A stretch of DNA of 64,000 nt from contig NZ_BMFZ01000005.1 of NCBI RefSeq assembly GCF_014639435.1, positions 124,001-188,000 of the forward strand, read 5' to 3'. Shown in pieces: positions 1 through 9,354 of the stretch (the first letter of the stretch is position 1; every line of letters begins with the position of its first letter). Below the pieces are notes generated by a model. The model made no database searches, was not told the DNA's origin, and was given only the letters and a program-made list of their open reading frames with translations. The position numbers and the translations under genes were made by a program. The stretch comes from Hafnia psychrotolerans. GTDB taxonomy: Bacteria > Pseudomonadota > Gammaproteobacteria > Enterobacterales > Enterobacteriaceae.

Positions 1-477
1 GACGATCCCCGCTTTAATCTGGTAATTGATGACGGTGTGAACTTCGTCAACCAGACCACTGAAACCTATGATGTGATCATCTCCGACTGTACCGACCCTA
101 TTGGTCCAGGCGAAAGCTTGTTTACGTCAACGTTTTACGAAGGTTGCGCCCGCTGCCTGAAACCAGGCGGGATTTTCGTCGCACAAAACGGCGTCTGCTT
201 CCTGCAACAAGATGAAGCGGTAAACAGCCATCAAAAACTGAGCCACTATTTTAGTGACGTTTCTTTTTATCAGGCAGCAATACCGACTTATTACGGTGGC
301 ATCATGACCTTTGCCTGGGCAACCAACCGACCGGAATATCGCCAGATCGACAGTAAAACATTGCAGGCACGCTTTGATGCCGCAGGCATCACCTGCCGAT
401 ATTACAATCCGGCAATTCATCACGGCAGCTTTGCCTTGCCACAATATCTACTCAATGCCCTGTCAGCCTCCCGCTGA
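1..477 (+). CDS. speE: Spermidine synthase, C-terminal part (5' end outside window)
   Basis: This is the last 158 codons of polyamine aminopropyltransferase, which transfers the aminopropyl group of decarboxylated S-adenosylmethionine to putrescine to give spermidine in the cytoplasm. The frame is open from base 1, so the gene is cut by the window edge; the GTG at 37 is an internal valine, not a start. The family motif DCTDPIGPG, which carries the catalytic aspartate, is visible near bases 85-115, followed by the GGIFVAQ strand of the Rossmann-like fold. speD follows after 28 bases on the same strand, and SpeD supplies the aminopropyl donor, so an operon is likely. Confidence 0.95.
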   Translation, partial: DDPRFNLVIDDGVNFVNQTTETYDVIISDCTDPIGPGESLFTSTFYEGCARCLKPGGIFVAQNGVCFLQQDEAVNSHQKLSHYFSDVSFYQAAIPTYYGGIMTFAWATNRPEYRQIDSKTLQARFDAAGITCRYYNPAIHHGSFALPQYLLNALSASR

Positions 478-505
478 TACTGTATCCATAAGGGGGTGAA
501 CTAAA

Positions 506-1300
506 TTGCAAAAGCTGAAACTGCATGGCTTCAATAACCTGACCAAAAGCCTGAGTTTTTGTATCTACGATATCTGTTATGCCAAGACGGCTGACGATCG
601 TGACGGCTATATCGCCTACATTGACAAAGAATATAACGCCAATCGTTTAACGGAAATCCTCACCGAAACGTGTTCAATCATCGGTGCTAATATCCTCAAC
701 GTGGCACGACAGGATTACGAACCACAGGGTGCCAGCGTCACGATTTTAGTGAGCGAAGAGCCAATGGATCCGCGTGATGTGGATACCACGGAACACCCTG
801 GCCCGTTACCGAACTCGGTGGTGGCCCACCTCGATAAGAGCCACATCTGTGTTCACACTTATCCGGAGAGTCACCCAGAAGGTGGACTTTGTACTTTCCG
901 CGCCGATATTGAAGTCTCCACGTGTGGCGTGATTTCACCGTTGAAAGCATTGAACTATTTAATTCACCAGTTGGAATCAGACATTGTCACCATTGATTAT
1001 CGCGTTCGCGGATTCACACGTGACATCAATGGCCTGAAGCATTATATCGACCATTCCATCAATTCAATTCAGAACTTTATGTCGCAGGATATGAAAGCGC
1101 TGTACGACATGATGGATGTGAATGTGTATCAGGAAAATATATTCCATACCAAAATGATGCTTAAGGAATTCGATCTGAAGCATTACCTTTTTAATGCAAA
1201 ACCCGATGAATTAAGCCCGGCTGAGCATAAAGAAATTACTGACTTGCTCTACAAAGAGATGCAGGAAATCTATTACGGTCGCAATCTGCCGTCGATGTAA
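506..1300 (+). CDS. speD: S-adenosylmethionine decarboxylase proenzyme
   Basis: SpeD makes decarboxylated S-adenosylmethionine for spermidine synthesis. The 264-residue protein has the length of E. coli SpeD and is near-identical over most of it. The proenzyme cuts itself at Lys111-Ser112, and the residues around that site ([19 protein letters not shown]) are intact; Ser112 becomes the pyruvoyl cofactor. The start is TTG at 506, chosen because a strong Shine-Dalgarno (AGGGGGTGA, 491-499) lies six bases upstream and the protein then aligns with E. coli from residue 1 ([10 protein letters not shown]). The gene is downstream of speE. No in-frame ATG gives a better start. Confidence 0.97.
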   Translation: MQKLKLHGFNNLTKSLSFCIYDICYAKTADDRDGYIAYIDKEYNANRLTEILTETCSIIGANILNVARQDYEPQGASVTILVSEEPMDPRDVDTTEHPGPLPNSVVAHLDKSHICVHTYPESHPEGGLCTFRADIEVSTCGVISPLKALNYLIHQLESDIVTIDYRVRGFTRDINGLKHYIDHSINSIQNFMSQDMKALYDMMDVNVYQENIFHTKMMLKEFDLKHYLFNAKPDELSPAEHKEITDLLYKEMQEIYYGRNLPSM

Positions 1301-1381
1301 GCTTCAGGCAGAACTTGCCAGCCACCTCAACACGGGGTTTGGTGTTGAACGTTGGAGTTCTATTGCTGGTGTGTCGCCATA

Positions 1382-1420
1382 AAGCGATTGTTCCGGTGTA
1401 ATTTATCGGGACAATCGCTT
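1382..1420 (+). terminator. Probable terminator hairpin after speED
   Basis: Arms of 13 bases (AAGCGATTGTTCC at 1382-1394, GGGACAATCGCTT at 1408-1420) pair with one G-U wobble around a 13-base loop. The U tract after it is poor (ATCTT), so this may be an imperfect terminator or an mRNA-stabilising hairpin. Confidence 0.5.
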
Positions 1421-1459
1421 ATCTTAAAAGCTTCCTTAATTTAGAGGCTTACCTTTTCG

Positions 1460-2338
1460 ATGGATCGTTTTGCAACGCTGTTGGGCGTTATCGCTATTTT
1501 ACTGTGGAGTATGAGCGTCGCGCTCACCCGCAGTCTGGCAGAATCACTCGGGCCATTCGGCGCAGCGGCCTCTATTTATACGGTCAGCGGCATTATGGTG
1601 TGGATGGCCAGCGGCAGGCCTACGCTACGCGGACAGTCTCCAGCCTATCTTCTTATTTGCGGTTCGCTGTTTGTGTTTTATATGGTGGCCTTTTCACTGG
1701 CAATTGGTCTGGCGCACAGCCGCCAGCAAACACTGGAACTCGGGCTTATCAACTATCTATGGCCCTGTTTAACGCTGATGTTTGCGGTGCCATTATTGAG
1801 GCTCAAAGTACGCTGGTGGATATTGCCGGGTGCAGTGCTGGCGTTTGCCGGCGTGATGTGGGCGATAAGCGGTGGACACGGCGTGGATGTGCATCAGTTG
1901 ATGCGTAATGTGCACAGCAATCCGGTTGCCTACGGGTTGGCTTTTGGTGCAGCGGTTGCATGGGCGCTCTATTCCAATCTGGTGCGAATATTCAGTAAAG
2001 GCAAAGGCGTATTACCGCTGTTTTTGCTGGCAACCGGCGCCGTGCTTTGGGCGCTGTACTTTACGTATTCGTCGACTCGTATCAATTTGACCTGGCCGGC
2101 CATCACTGAATTACTGGCAATGGGTGCCGTGACAGCCATTTCATATCAGTGCTGGGATATGGCGATGAAAAAAGGCAATGCCACGCTGGTGACGGCGCTG
2201 TCGTACTTCACGCCACTGTCAGCCATTTTCATTGCCGGTTTGTGGCTCAATACCTTACCAGGCGCCAGTTTCTGGCCTGGCGTAGGCATGGTCGTTGTGG
2301 GCTCGCTACTCTGCTGGACAGCCTCGCGGAGTCAATAA
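1460..2338 (+). CDS. yddG: Aromatic amino acid exporter, YddG-like (DMT/EamA family)
   Basis: This is a 292-residue inner-membrane protein of the drug/metabolite transporter superfamily, with about ten hydrophobic segments in two EamA repeats. It resembles E. coli YddG along its length: LLWSM near the N-terminus, the NYLWP motif near residue 97, SYFTP near 250, and a GSLLCW ending. YddG exports aromatic amino acids, and paraquat/methyl viologen has also been reported. The symbol rests on remembered family similarity, so a related DMT exporter is possible. No strong Shine-Dalgarno is seen before the ATG (CTTACCTTTTCG). In E. coli this position between speD and yacL holds other genes, so yddG here is an accessory insertion in a conserved backbone. 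It converges on yacL with a 3-base gap. Confidence 0.8.
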   Translation: MDRFATLLGVIAILLWSMSVALTRSLAESLGPFGAAASIYTVSGIMVWMASGRPTLRGQSPAYLLICGSLFVFYMVAFSLAIGLAHSRQQTLELGLINYLWPCLTLMFAVPLLRLKVRWWILPGAVLAFAGVMWAISGGHGVDVHQLMRNVHSNPVAYGLAFGAAVAWALYSNLVRIFSKGKGVLPLFLLATGAVLWALYFTYSSTRINLTWPAITELLAMGAVTAISYQCWDMAMKKGNATLVTALSYFTPLSAIFIAGLWLNTLPGASFWPGVGMVVVGSLLCWTASRSQ

Positions 2339-2341
2339 GAG

Positions 2342-2707
2342 TTATTTATAGGTTGTCACGAACGTGCGGTATTTCGCGAGGACTTGCAGAAAGTCCTCGA
2401 CGCCGCAAAACGCCAGACTCTCTTCATCGTAATAGCTCATGCCTTCTTCGATCTCATCACCGTCGAAATCCAGTTGATTGGTACGAACCATCACTTCATC
2501 ATCGGCTAACAGCAGCGTGTATTCATGACCCACTATCTGCGTCTCACGCTCGCTGCCTTTGAGATCCGCAATCGCCGCCTCGACTTTATCCAGCACGCTG
2601 AGATCGCCCTTCACTTCCTCATTGATCCAATGACCGACCACTTCATGCCCCATTGAAAAACGTACTTTGACCTCGCCGGTGATGTCGCGCAAAAAGTCGT
2701 AGTCCAT
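2342..2707 (-). CDS. yacL: YacL family protein (UPF0231)
   Basis: This is a small acidic cytoplasmic protein of 121 residues (120 in E. coli) from a conserved enterobacterial family without an assigned biochemical function. [27 protein letters not shown] at the N-terminus and [17 protein letters not shown] near the C-terminus match the E. coli protein closely. The ATG at 2707 is chosen over an in-frame start five codons upstream because GGAGG lies eight bases before it and the family starts with MDYDFL. It lies downstream of acnB on the same strand, separated by the acnB terminator. Confidence 0.95.
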   Translation of the reverse strand: MDYDFLRDITGEVKVRFSMGHEVVGHWINEEVKGDLSVLDKVEAAIADLKGSERETQIVGHEYTLLLADDEVMVRTNQLDFDGDEIEEGMSYYDEESLAFCGVEDFLQVLAKYRTFVTTYK

Positions 2708-2740
2708 AGTAAACGCCTCCAAAAGGGTCAGGAAAAAAGA

Positions 2741-2768
2741 AATAAAAAAGGAGGCCGAAGCCTCCTTT
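2741..2768 (-). terminator. Rho-independent terminator of acnB
   Basis: A perfect 9-bp stem (AAAGGAGGC 2747-2755 / GCCTCCTTT 2760-2768, loop CGAA) is followed on the minus strand by TTTTTTATT. It lies 26 bases beyond the acnB stop and separates it from yacL. Confidence 0.9.
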
Positions 2769-2793
2769 CCGTCAGTCGAGCAAATATAACGAT

Positions 2794-5391
2794 TTAGACG
2801 GCGGTTTGGAAGATCACGCCGTCCGCTTTGTCGGTGTATTCGCTGAGCTTGTCAAAGTTCAGGTAGCGATAGGTATCCACTGCCGTCTTGTCGACCTGCT
2901 CCATATAGCTCAGATACTCGGCCGGAGTGGGTAAACGGCCCAACAAAGAAGCCACGGCAGCCAGTTCAGCAGAAGCCAGATAAACATTCGCGCCATTACC
3001 CAGACGGTTCGGGAAATTACGGGTTGAGGTGGACACCACTGTCGCACCGTCAGCCACACGTGCCTGGTTACCCATGCACAGAGAACAACCCGGAATTTCA
3101 ACCCGCGCACCGCTCTTGCCGAAGATGCTGTAGTAACCCTCTTCGGTCAACTGAGCGGCATCCATCTTGGTTGGTGGCGCAACCCACAAGCGGGTTGGCA
3201 ACGCGCCTTTATGGCTGTCGAGCAGTTTACCGGCAGCGCGGAAGTGACCGATATTGGTCATGCATGAACCAATAAAGACTTCGTCGATTTTACTATTCTG
3301 CACAGAGGAAAGCAGACGGGCATCATCCGGATCGTTTGGCGCACAAAGGATCGGCTCTTTGATGTCAGCCAGATCGATTTCGATCACTGCTGCGTACTCT
3401 GCGTCAGCATCGGCTTCGAGCAAGCTCGGATTCGCCAGCCACTCTTCCATCCCTTTGATGCGGCGCTCGATGGTACGGCGATCGCCATAGCCTTCAGAGA
3501 TCATCCACTTCAACAGCACGATATTAGAGCTCAAATACTCTTTGATTGGTGCCTGATCCAGCTTGATGGTACAACCGGCGGCTGAACGTTCAGCAGAAGC
3601 ATCCGCCAGTTCAAACGCCTGTTCGACTTTCAGTTCCGGTAGACCTTCGATTTCCAAAATACGGCCAGAGAAGAGGTTTTTCTTACCCTTCTTCTCCACG
3701 GTCAGGTGACCTTCTTTGATCGCGTAGTAAGGGATTGCATGTACCAGATCACGCAGAGTGATGCCTGGCTGCATTTTGCCTTTGAAGCGGACGAGCACGG
3801 ATTCCGGCATATCAAGAGGCATCACGCCGGTCGCCGCCGCAAACGCCACCAGACCAGAACCCGCAGGGAATGAAATCCCGATCGGGAAACGGGTATGGGA
3901 GTCACCGCCGGTACCGACCGTGTCAGGCAGCAGCATACGGTTCAACCACGAGTGGATGATACCGTCGCCTGGGCGCAGTGACACACCGCCACGGTTCATG
4001 ATGAAATCCGGCAGCGTATGGTGAGTGGTCACGTCAACCGGCTTCGGATAGGCCGCAGTATGACAGAATGACTGCATGACCAGATCTGCAGAGAAACCCA
4101 GGCAAGCCAAATCTTTCAGCTCATCGCGGGTCATTGGACCGGTGGTGTCCTGAGAGCCAACCGAAGCCATCTTAGGTTCACAGTATTCGTTAGGGCGAAT
4201 ACCGGCAACGCCACAAGCACGGCCAACCATTTTCTGCGCCAGTGAGAAACCTTTATTGCTCGCCGCAACAGGCTTAGCAATGCGGAACACGTCGCTCTGA
4301 GGCAGCTTCAGCGATTCACGGGCTTTGGTGGTTAAACCACGACCAATGATCAGCGGAATACGGCCGCCCGCACGCACTTCGTCCAGCAGCACGTCGGTTT
4401 TGAGCGCGAAGGTGGTGATCACAGCACCGGTCTCGTGATGACGAATTTCCCCGAGGTACGGGAAAATGTCGATCACATCGCCCATATTCAGGCCGGAAAC
4501 GTCCACTTCGATAGGTAATGCACCGGCATCTTCCATTGTGTTGAAGAAAATTGGCGCAATTTTGCTGCCCAGCACCACACCGCCACCGCGCTTGTTCGGC
4601 ACGTGTGGGATGTCGTCACCCATGAACCACAATACCGAGTTGGTCGCAGATTTACGGGAAGAACCGGTACCGACCACGTCGCCAACATAAGCCAGCGGGA
4701 AGCCTTTTTTATTCAATTCATCAATTTGTTTGATCGGGCCGACAGAGCCCGGCGCGTCAGGCACAATGCCTTCGCGTTCATTTTTCAACATAGCCAGCGC
4801 ATGCAGAGGAATATCTGGACGGGACCAGGCATCCTGAGCAGGCGACAAATCATCGGTATTCGTCTCGCCAGTCACCTTGAAAACGGTCACGGTGATTTTT
4901 TCGGCCAGCGATGGACGGGACAAATACCATTCGGCATCGGCCCAGGATTGTAGAATTTGTTTCGCGTATGCGTTACCCGCTTGTGCCTTCTCTTCCACAT
5001 CGTAGAAGTTGTCGAACATCAGCAAGGTATGAGACAGCGCTTTCGCTGCGATCGGAGCAAGATGTGGAACTTCCAGCGCATCGATCAGCGGATGAATATT
5101 GTATCCGCCCTGCATGGTGCCCAGCAGTTCAACAGCTTTTTCAGGGGTAACCAACGGGGAGGTTGTTTTTCCTTCGACGACGGCAGCCAGGAACCCGGCT
5201 TTTACATAGGCGGCTTCATCAACGCCTGGCGGTACACGATTAATCAGCAGGTCTAACAGAGTATCTTCTTCGCCTTTTGGCGGGTTCTTCAGGGACTCAA
5301 CCAACGCTGCCATCTGTGAAGCATCAAGTGGCTTAGGGGCGATGCCCTCTGCAGCACGCTCGGCTACGTGCTTACGGTATTCTTCTAGCAC
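2794..5391 (-). CDS. acnB: Aconitate hydratase B
   Basis: AcnB is the main TCA-cycle aconitase (citrate to isocitrate via cis-aconitate) and also acts on 2-methyl-cis-aconitate. Its apo form binds mRNA. The protein has 865 residues, the same as E. coli, in the AcnB domain order: N-terminal HEAT-like domain, swivel domain, then the [4Fe-4S] catalytic domains. Cluster-ligand motifs are intact: [10 protein letters not shown] for the first cysteine and GSCMTN plus [11 protein letters not shown] for the others. The start is GTG at 5391, with GGAGAGAG just upstream; the protein then begins [16 protein letters not shown] exactly as in E. coli. A candidate Cra operator lies about 255 bases upstream. 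Confidence 0.98.
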   Translation of the reverse strand: MLEEYRKHVAERAAEGIAPKPLDASQMAALVESLKNPPKGEEDTLLDLLINRVPPGVDEAAYVKAGFLAAVVEGKTTSPLVTPEKAVELLGTMQGGYNIHPLIDALEVPHLAPIAAKALSHTLLMFDNFYDVEEKAQAGNAYAKQILQSWADAEWYLSRPSLAEKITVTVFKVTGETNTDDLSPAQDAWSRPDIPLHALAMLKNEREGIVPDAPGSVGPIKQIDELNKKGFPLAYVGDVVGTGSSRKSATNSVLWFMGDDIPHVPNKRGGGVVLGSKIAPIFFNTMEDAGALPIEVDVSGLNMGDVIDIFPYLGEIRHHETGAVITTFALKTDVLLDEVRAGGRIPLIIGRGLTTKARESLKLPQSDVFRIAKPVAASNKGFSLAQKMVGRACGVAGIRPNEYCEPKMASVGSQDTTGPMTRDELKDLACLGFSADLVMQSFCHTAAYPKPVDVTTHHTLPDFIMNRGGVSLRPGDGIIHSWLNRMLLPDTVGTGGDSHTRFPIGISFPAGSGLVAFAAATGVMPLDMPESVLVRFKGKMQPGITLRDLVHAIPYYAIKEGHLTVEKKGKKNLFSGRILEIEGLPELKVEQAFELADASAERSAAGCTIKLDQAPIKEYLSSNIVLLKWMISEGYGDRRTIERRIKGMEEWLANPSLLEADADAEYAAVIEIDLADIKEPILCAPNDPDDARLLSSVQNSKIDEVFIGSCMTNIGHFRAAGKLLDSHKGALPTRLWVAPPTKMDAAQLTEEGYYSIFGKSGARVEIPGCSLCMGNQARVADGATVVSTSTRNFPNRLGNGANVYLASAELAAVASLLGRLPTPAEYLSYMEQVDKTAVDTYRYLNFDKLSEYTDKADGVIFQTAV

Positions 5392-5762
5392 GACTCTCTC
5401 CTCGCTCTCATTGTCATTTATTATGCCTGGCTTCCATCATCAAACTGACGTTACGCCTGTAGGGACAGGGGTTTTCAAACGGTCTGATGAGTCGGGACAC
5501 TGCGGGTATGCTTGTTTCTTTGCCAGCTTTTTCAATGTAAGCATGGCACGTCCTGAACCTAAGCACAGTGGCCCTTGCGGCCTTGGCAGCATAGCAGGAT
5601 TTCATCTGCATGTTAATTCGTTCACATAAAAGCAACATTAAATCTTTGCTGAATCGTTGAGCACAGACGGATCGGCTGCGCACGGCGATAGAGGGTATTA
5701 GATCAGCACAATAGGCATAGCTTAACAAGGGATTAAACGCGGAGTTGACGGGGATTATCCAT
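5392..5762. other. acnB upstream region without a supported gene
   Basis: This interval lies between the acnB start and the lpd terminator. It should hold the acnB promoter and leader. The only recognisable site is the Cra-like operator at 5648-5662. An open frame across it on the minus strand begins inside lpd in another frame, has an unlikely composition rich in Arg and Cys, and is not believed. Confidence 0.6.
5648..5662. promoter_or_regulatory. Candidate Cra (FruR) operator upstream of acnB
   Basis: GCTGAATCGTTGAGC matches the Cra consensus GCTGAAWCGWTTCAGC in its first half and core, with a weaker second half. Cra senses fructose phosphates and controls carbon flow into the TCA cycle, and acnB is a reported Cra-responsive gene in E. 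coli. The distance from the acnB start codon (about 255 bp) is long, so the assignment is tentative. Confidence 0.45.
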
Positions 5763-5786
5763 AAAAAACGGCGCCTTTCGGCGCCG
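5763..5786 (-). terminator. Rho-independent terminator of lpd
   Basis: A GC-rich 7-bp stem (CGGCGCC 5769-5775 / GGCGCCG 5780-5786, loop TTTC) is followed on the minus strand by six U residues, 25 bases after the lpd stop. Confidence 0.92.
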
Positions 5787-5810
5787 CTGATACAAACCGT
5801 TAAAGCAGAA

Positions 5811-7235
5811 TTATTTCTTCTTCGCTTTCGGATTCGGCAGGTCAGTAATGCTGCCTTCGTAGATTTCTGCTGCCAGACCCACGGACTCATGCAGAGTCGG
5901 GTGAGCATGGATGGTCAGCGCGATATCTTCCGCATCACAACCCATTTCAATCGCCAGACCGATCTCACCCAACAGCTCGCCGCCGTTAGTACCGACAATC
6001 GCACCGCCGATCACACGGTGAGTTTCTTTGTCGAAGATCAGTTTGGTCATACCCTCTGCACAATCGGAAGCGATAGCACGACCGGAAGCTGCCCACGGGA
6101 AAGTAGCAGTTTCATAGCTGATGCCTTTCTCTTTGGCTTCTTTCTCGGTCAGACCAACCCAGGCAACTTCTGGCTCAGTGTAGGCGATCGATGGAATGAC
6201 TTTCGGATCGAAGTAATGTTTTTTGCCGGAGATCACTTCGGCAGCCACATGGCCTTCGTGAACACCTTTGTGTGCCAGCATTGGCTGACCGACGATATCG
6301 CCGATAGCAAAGATGTTTGGCACGTTGGTACGCATTTGTTTGTCGACGTGGATAAAACCACGGTCGTCAACTTCTACGCCAGCAGCGCCAGCTTCCAGCA
6401 ATTTACCATTAGGAACACGGCCGATAGCCACCAACACCGCGTCGTAACGCTGTGGTTCAGCGGGTGCTTTTTTGCCTTCCATTGTCACGTAGATGCCATC
6501 TTCTTTGGCTTCAACCGCAGTGACCTTGGTTTCCAGCATCAGGTTGAATTGCTTGCTGATTTTTTTGGTGAAAACTTTCACAACGTCTTTATCAGCCGCA
6601 GGAATAACCTGGTCAAACATTTCCACTACGTCGATTTTAGAACCGAGCGCATGGTAAACGGTACCCATTTCCAGACCGATGATACCGCCACCCATGACCA
6701 GCAGACGTTCAGGGACGCTTTTCAACTCCAGAGCATCGGTTGAGTCCCAAACGCGTGGGTCATCATGTGGAATGAATGGCAATTTAATAGGACGGGAACC
6801 CGCCGCAATGATGGCATTATCGAAGTTAATGGTAGTCGCACCATTTTCGCCTTCAACAACCAGAGTATTCGCACCTGTAAATTTGCCCTGACCAGTGACA
6901 ACTTTTACTTTACGGCCTTTTGCCATACCAGCCAGACCACCGGTCAGTTGGTTAATCACTTTTTCTTTCCAGACACGGACTTTGTCGATGTCGGTTTTCG
7001 GTTCGCCGAAAATAATACCGTGCTCTTCCAGAGCTTTCGCTTCGGAGATAACTTTTGCCACGTGCAACAGAGCTTTAGAAGGGATACAGCCGACGTTCAG
7101 GCATACGCCACCGAGGGTGGAATAACGTTCAACCAGAACGGTCTCAAGACCTAAATCAGCGCAACGGAAAGCAGCAGAGTAGCCCGCAGGACCTGCCCCA
7201 AGTACCACGACTTGAGTTTTAATTTCAGTACTCAT
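5811..7235 (-). CDS. lpd: Dihydrolipoyl dehydrogenase (E3)
   Basis: Lpd is the FAD-dependent E3 subunit shared by pyruvate dehydrogenase, 2-oxoglutarate dehydrogenase and the glycine cleavage system; it re-oxidises dihydrolipoamide with NAD+. The 474 residues match E. coli. Visible are the FAD dinucleotide fold GAGPAG (13-18), the redox disulfide Cys45/Cys50 in GGVCLNVGCIPSK, the NAD fold GGGIIGLEMG near 180, and the HAHPTLHES histidine base near the C-terminus. Of two adjacent ATGs, 7235 is chosen for better spacing from AGAGG and agreement with E. coli (MSTEIK). aceF lies upstream behind a strong terminator, so lpd probably also has its own promoter in 7240-7415. A GTTTAC...GTTAAC pair at 7324-7341 there loosely resembles ArcA-type repeats. 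Confidence 0.98.
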   Translation of the reverse strand: MSTEIKTQVVVLGAGPAGYSAAFRCADLGLETVLVERYSTLGGVCLNVGCIPSKALLHVAKVISEAKALEEHGIIFGEPKTDIDKVRVWKEKVINQLTGGLAGMAKGRKVKVVTGQGKFTGANTLVVEGENGATTINFDNAIIAAGSRPIKLPFIPHDDPRVWDSTDALELKSVPERLLVMGGGIIGLEMGTVYHALGSKIDVVEMFDQVIPAADKDVVKVFTKKISKQFNLMLETKVTAVEAKEDGIYVTMEGKKAPAEPQRYDAVLVAIGRVPNGKLLEAGAAGVEVDDRGFIHVDKQMRTNVPNIFAIGDIVGQPMLAHKGVHEGHVAAEVISGKKHYFDPKVIPSIAYTEPEVAWVGLTEKEAKEKGISYETATFPWAASGRAIASDCAEGMTKLIFDKETHRVIGGAIVGTNGGELLGEIGLAIEMGCDAEDIALTIHAHPTLHESVGLAAEIYEGSITDLPNPKAKKK

Positions 7236-7415
7236 CATGACCTCTTAATTTATTTCCGGCGGGTCTGACGTCATTTTTGTGTCGTAACGCCCATCATCCA
7301 CCGGGTCGTTCTATCCGCCCGCAGTTTACAAAATTGTTAACAAATTTGAAACAACAAACGGCATACGATTTGTCTTTTGCACCTGACAATCTCAAACAGC
7401 ACAATGAGATTACCA

Positions 7416-7444
7416 GAAAAAAGCCGGCCGTTTGGCCGGCTTTT
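7416..7444 (-). terminator. Strong terminator between aceF and lpd
   Basis: An 11-bp perfect stem (AAAAGCCGGCC 7419-7429 / GGCCGGCTTTT 7434-7444) with a 4-base loop ends in a U run on the minus strand, directly after the aceF stop. It should uncouple most lpd transcription from pdhR-aceEF, as in E. coli. Confidence 0.92.
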
Positions 7445-7447
7445 CGC

Positions 7448-9340
7448 TTACATCACCAAACGGCGAATGTCTGACAGTACGTTGTTGATGATGGTGATAA
7501 AGCGCGCACCATCTGCACCGTCAATCACGCGGTGGTCGAAGGAGAGCGACATTGGCATCATCAAGCGCGGTACGAACTCTTTACCATTCCAGACAGGCTC
7601 CATTGCGGACTTGGAGACACCCAGAATGGCCACTTCCGGCGCATTAACGATTGGCGCGAAGTGGGTCGTGCCGATACCGCCAAGGCTGGAGATAGTGAAG
7701 CAACCGCCCTGCATTTCGCCGGCAGTCAGCTTACCGTCACGCGCCTTCTTAGAGATCGCCATCAGTTCACGGGACAACTCAGCGATGCCTTTCTTGTTCA
7801 CGTCTTTGAAGACCGGAACAACCAGACCGTTAGGCGTATCAACCGCCACACCGATGTTGATGTATTTTTTCAGGGTCAGTTTCTGGCCATCTTCGGACAG
7901 AGAGCTGTTTAAACGTGGCATCTGCTCAAGCGCAGCCGCAACTGCCTTCATGATGAACACCACTGGCGTGAATTTCACGTCCAGCTTGCGTTTAGCCGCT
8001 TCATCGTTCTGTTGTTTACGGAACGCTTCCAGTTCCGTGATATCGGTTTTGTCGAAGTGTGTAACGTGTGGGATCATCACCCAATTACGGCTCAGGTTTG
8101 CACCAGAAATTTTCTGGATACGACCCAGTTCCACTTCTTCGATTTCACCAAACTTGCTGAAGTCGACTTTCGGCCAAGGCAGCATGCCCGGAATACCGCC
8201 GCCAGTGGCAGCAGCCGGAGCGGCTTCAGCGCGTTTGACCGCGTCTTTCACGTAAGTCTGAACGTCTTCGCGCAGGATACGACCCTTACGGCCCGTCCCT
8301 TTGACTTTCGCCAGGTTAACGCCGAACTCGCGGGCCAGACGACGGATAACCGGCGTGGCGTGAACGTACGCGTCGTTCTCAGCGAAGTCGCCTTTGCTTT
8401 CTGCTTTAGCTGCAGGCGCAGCGGCTTTTTGTTCCTGTTTCGCAGGAGCAGTAGCTTCTTCCTTCTTGGTCGCCGGAGCAGCAGGCGCCGCGCCTTCGAC
8501 TTCGAAGACCATGATCAGAGAGCCCGTGCTGACCTTATCACCCACAGTGATTTTGATCTCTTTCACGGTACCTGCAAATGGCGCAGGCACTTCCATTGAG
8601 GCTTTGTCGCCTTCAACGGTGATCACCGACTGATCTGCAGTGACGTTGTCGCCCACTTTGACCATGATTTCAGTGACTTCAACTTCGTCGCCACCGATAT
8701 CCGGCACGTTGACTTCTTTGCTGCCGGAGGCCGCTGGCGCAGCCGGAGCCGCTTCTGATTGGGTTTCTTCTTTTGCTGGTGCGGCAGAACCCGAGCCTGC
8801 AACCTCAAAGACCATGATCAGAGAACCCGTGCTGACTTTATCGCCCGCAGTGATTTTGATCTCTTTTACAGTACCGGCGAACGGTGCAGGCACTTCCATT
8901 GAAGCTTTGTCGCCTTCAACGGTGATCAAAGACTGTTCAGCTTCAACGTTGTCGCCCACTTTAACCATGATCTCGGTGACTTCAACTTCGTCACCGCCGA
9001 TATCCGGCACGTTAACTTCTTTGCTTTCGCTGGAAGCCGCAGGTTTTTCTTCTGCTTTCGGTGCTGCCGGCTCTTCCGTTTTGGCCGGCGCGGCATCAGT
9101 AGCGCCCTCAGCCGCATCGAAAATCATGATCAATTTGCCGGTTTCCACGGTATCGCCGACTGCAATTTTGATCTCTTTCACCACGCCAGCTTGTGGAGAA
9201 GGCACTTCCATAGAAGCTTTATCGCCTTCAACGGTGATCAGCGATTGTTCAACGTCAACTTTATCGCCCACCTTCACCATAATTTCGGTGACTTCCACTG
9301 CATCTGCACCGATATCGGGTACGTTAATTTCAATAGCCAT
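7448..9340 (-). CDS. aceF: Pyruvate dehydrogenase E2, dihydrolipoyllysine acetyltransferase
   Basis: E2 forms the 24-mer core of the pyruvate dehydrogenase complex and transfers acetyl groups from its lipoyl lysines to CoA. The 630 residues are the E. coli length. Three lipoyl domains carry the GDKAS motif with lipoyl lysines at about 41, 145 and 246, joined by Ala/Pro/Lys/Glu-rich flexible linkers. They are followed by the peripheral subunit-binding domain ([11 protein letters not shown], near 330-365) and the catalytic domain ending in the active-site motif [13 protein letters not shown] near residue 602. aceE lies 14 bases upstream, and the two are surely co-transcribed. The second and third lipoyl domains are unusually alike at the DNA level (see the repeat entry). 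Confidence 0.98.
   Translation of the reverse strand: MAIEINVPDIGADAVEVTEIMVKVGDKVDVEQSLITVEGDKASMEVPSPQAGVVKEIKIAVGDTVETGKLIMIFDAAEGATDAAPAKTEEPAAPKAEEKPAASSESKEVNVPDIGGDEVEVTEIMVKVGDNVEAEQSLITVEGDKASMEVPAPFAGTVKEIKITAGDKVSTGSLIMVFEVAGSGSAAPAKEETQSEAAPAAPAASGSKEVNVPDIGGDEVEVTEIMVKVGDNVTADQSVITVEGDKASMEVPAPFAGTVKEIKITVGDKVSTGSLIMVFEVEGAAPAAPATKKEEATAPAKQEQKAAAPAAKAESKGDFAENDAYVHATPVIRRLAREFGVNLAKVKGTGRKGRILREDVQTYVKDAVKRAEAAPAAATGGGIPGMLPWPKVDFSKFGEIEEVELGRIQKISGANLSRNWVMIPHVTHFDKTDITELEAFRKQQNDEAAKRKLDVKFTPVVFIMKAVAAALEQMPRLNSSLSEDGQKLTLKKYINIGVAVDTPNGLVVPVFKDVNKKGIAELSRELMAISKKARDGKLTAGEMQGGCFTISSLGGIGTTHFAPIVNAPEVAILGVSKSAMEPVWNGKEFVPRLMMPMSLSFDHRVIDGADGARFITIINNVLSDIRRLVM
8503..9022 (-). 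repeat. Tandem near-identical lipoyl-domain coding repeats inside aceF
   Basis: The segments around 8503-8720 and 8806-9022 run in parallel for about 215 bases with only scattered, mostly synonymous differences. They encode lipoyl domains 3 and 2. The first lipoyl domain (about 9110-9325) is clearly more diverged. The pattern suggests recent duplication or ongoing gene conversion between the two inner domains. Confidence 0.75.
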
Positions 9341-9354
9341 CTGTCTTTTACCTC

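Noticed and set aside
1333-1346. The 13-mer GGGGTTTGGTGTT, also present near 50474, as a dispersed repeat
   Set aside because: Exact matches of this length are expected by chance in 64 kb; the flanks do not extend.
5414-5908. A 164-codon minus-strand frame upstream of acnB
   Set aside because: It starts inside lpd in a different frame and crosses the lpd terminator. Composition is unlike a real protein.
5745-6743. A 332-codon frame opposite lpd
   Set aside because: It is a shadow of the lpd reading frame, rich in Phe, His and Asn, with no ribosome site and no family resemblance. Similar long shadows lie opposite aceF (7377-8255), aceE (10360-11235) and leuA.
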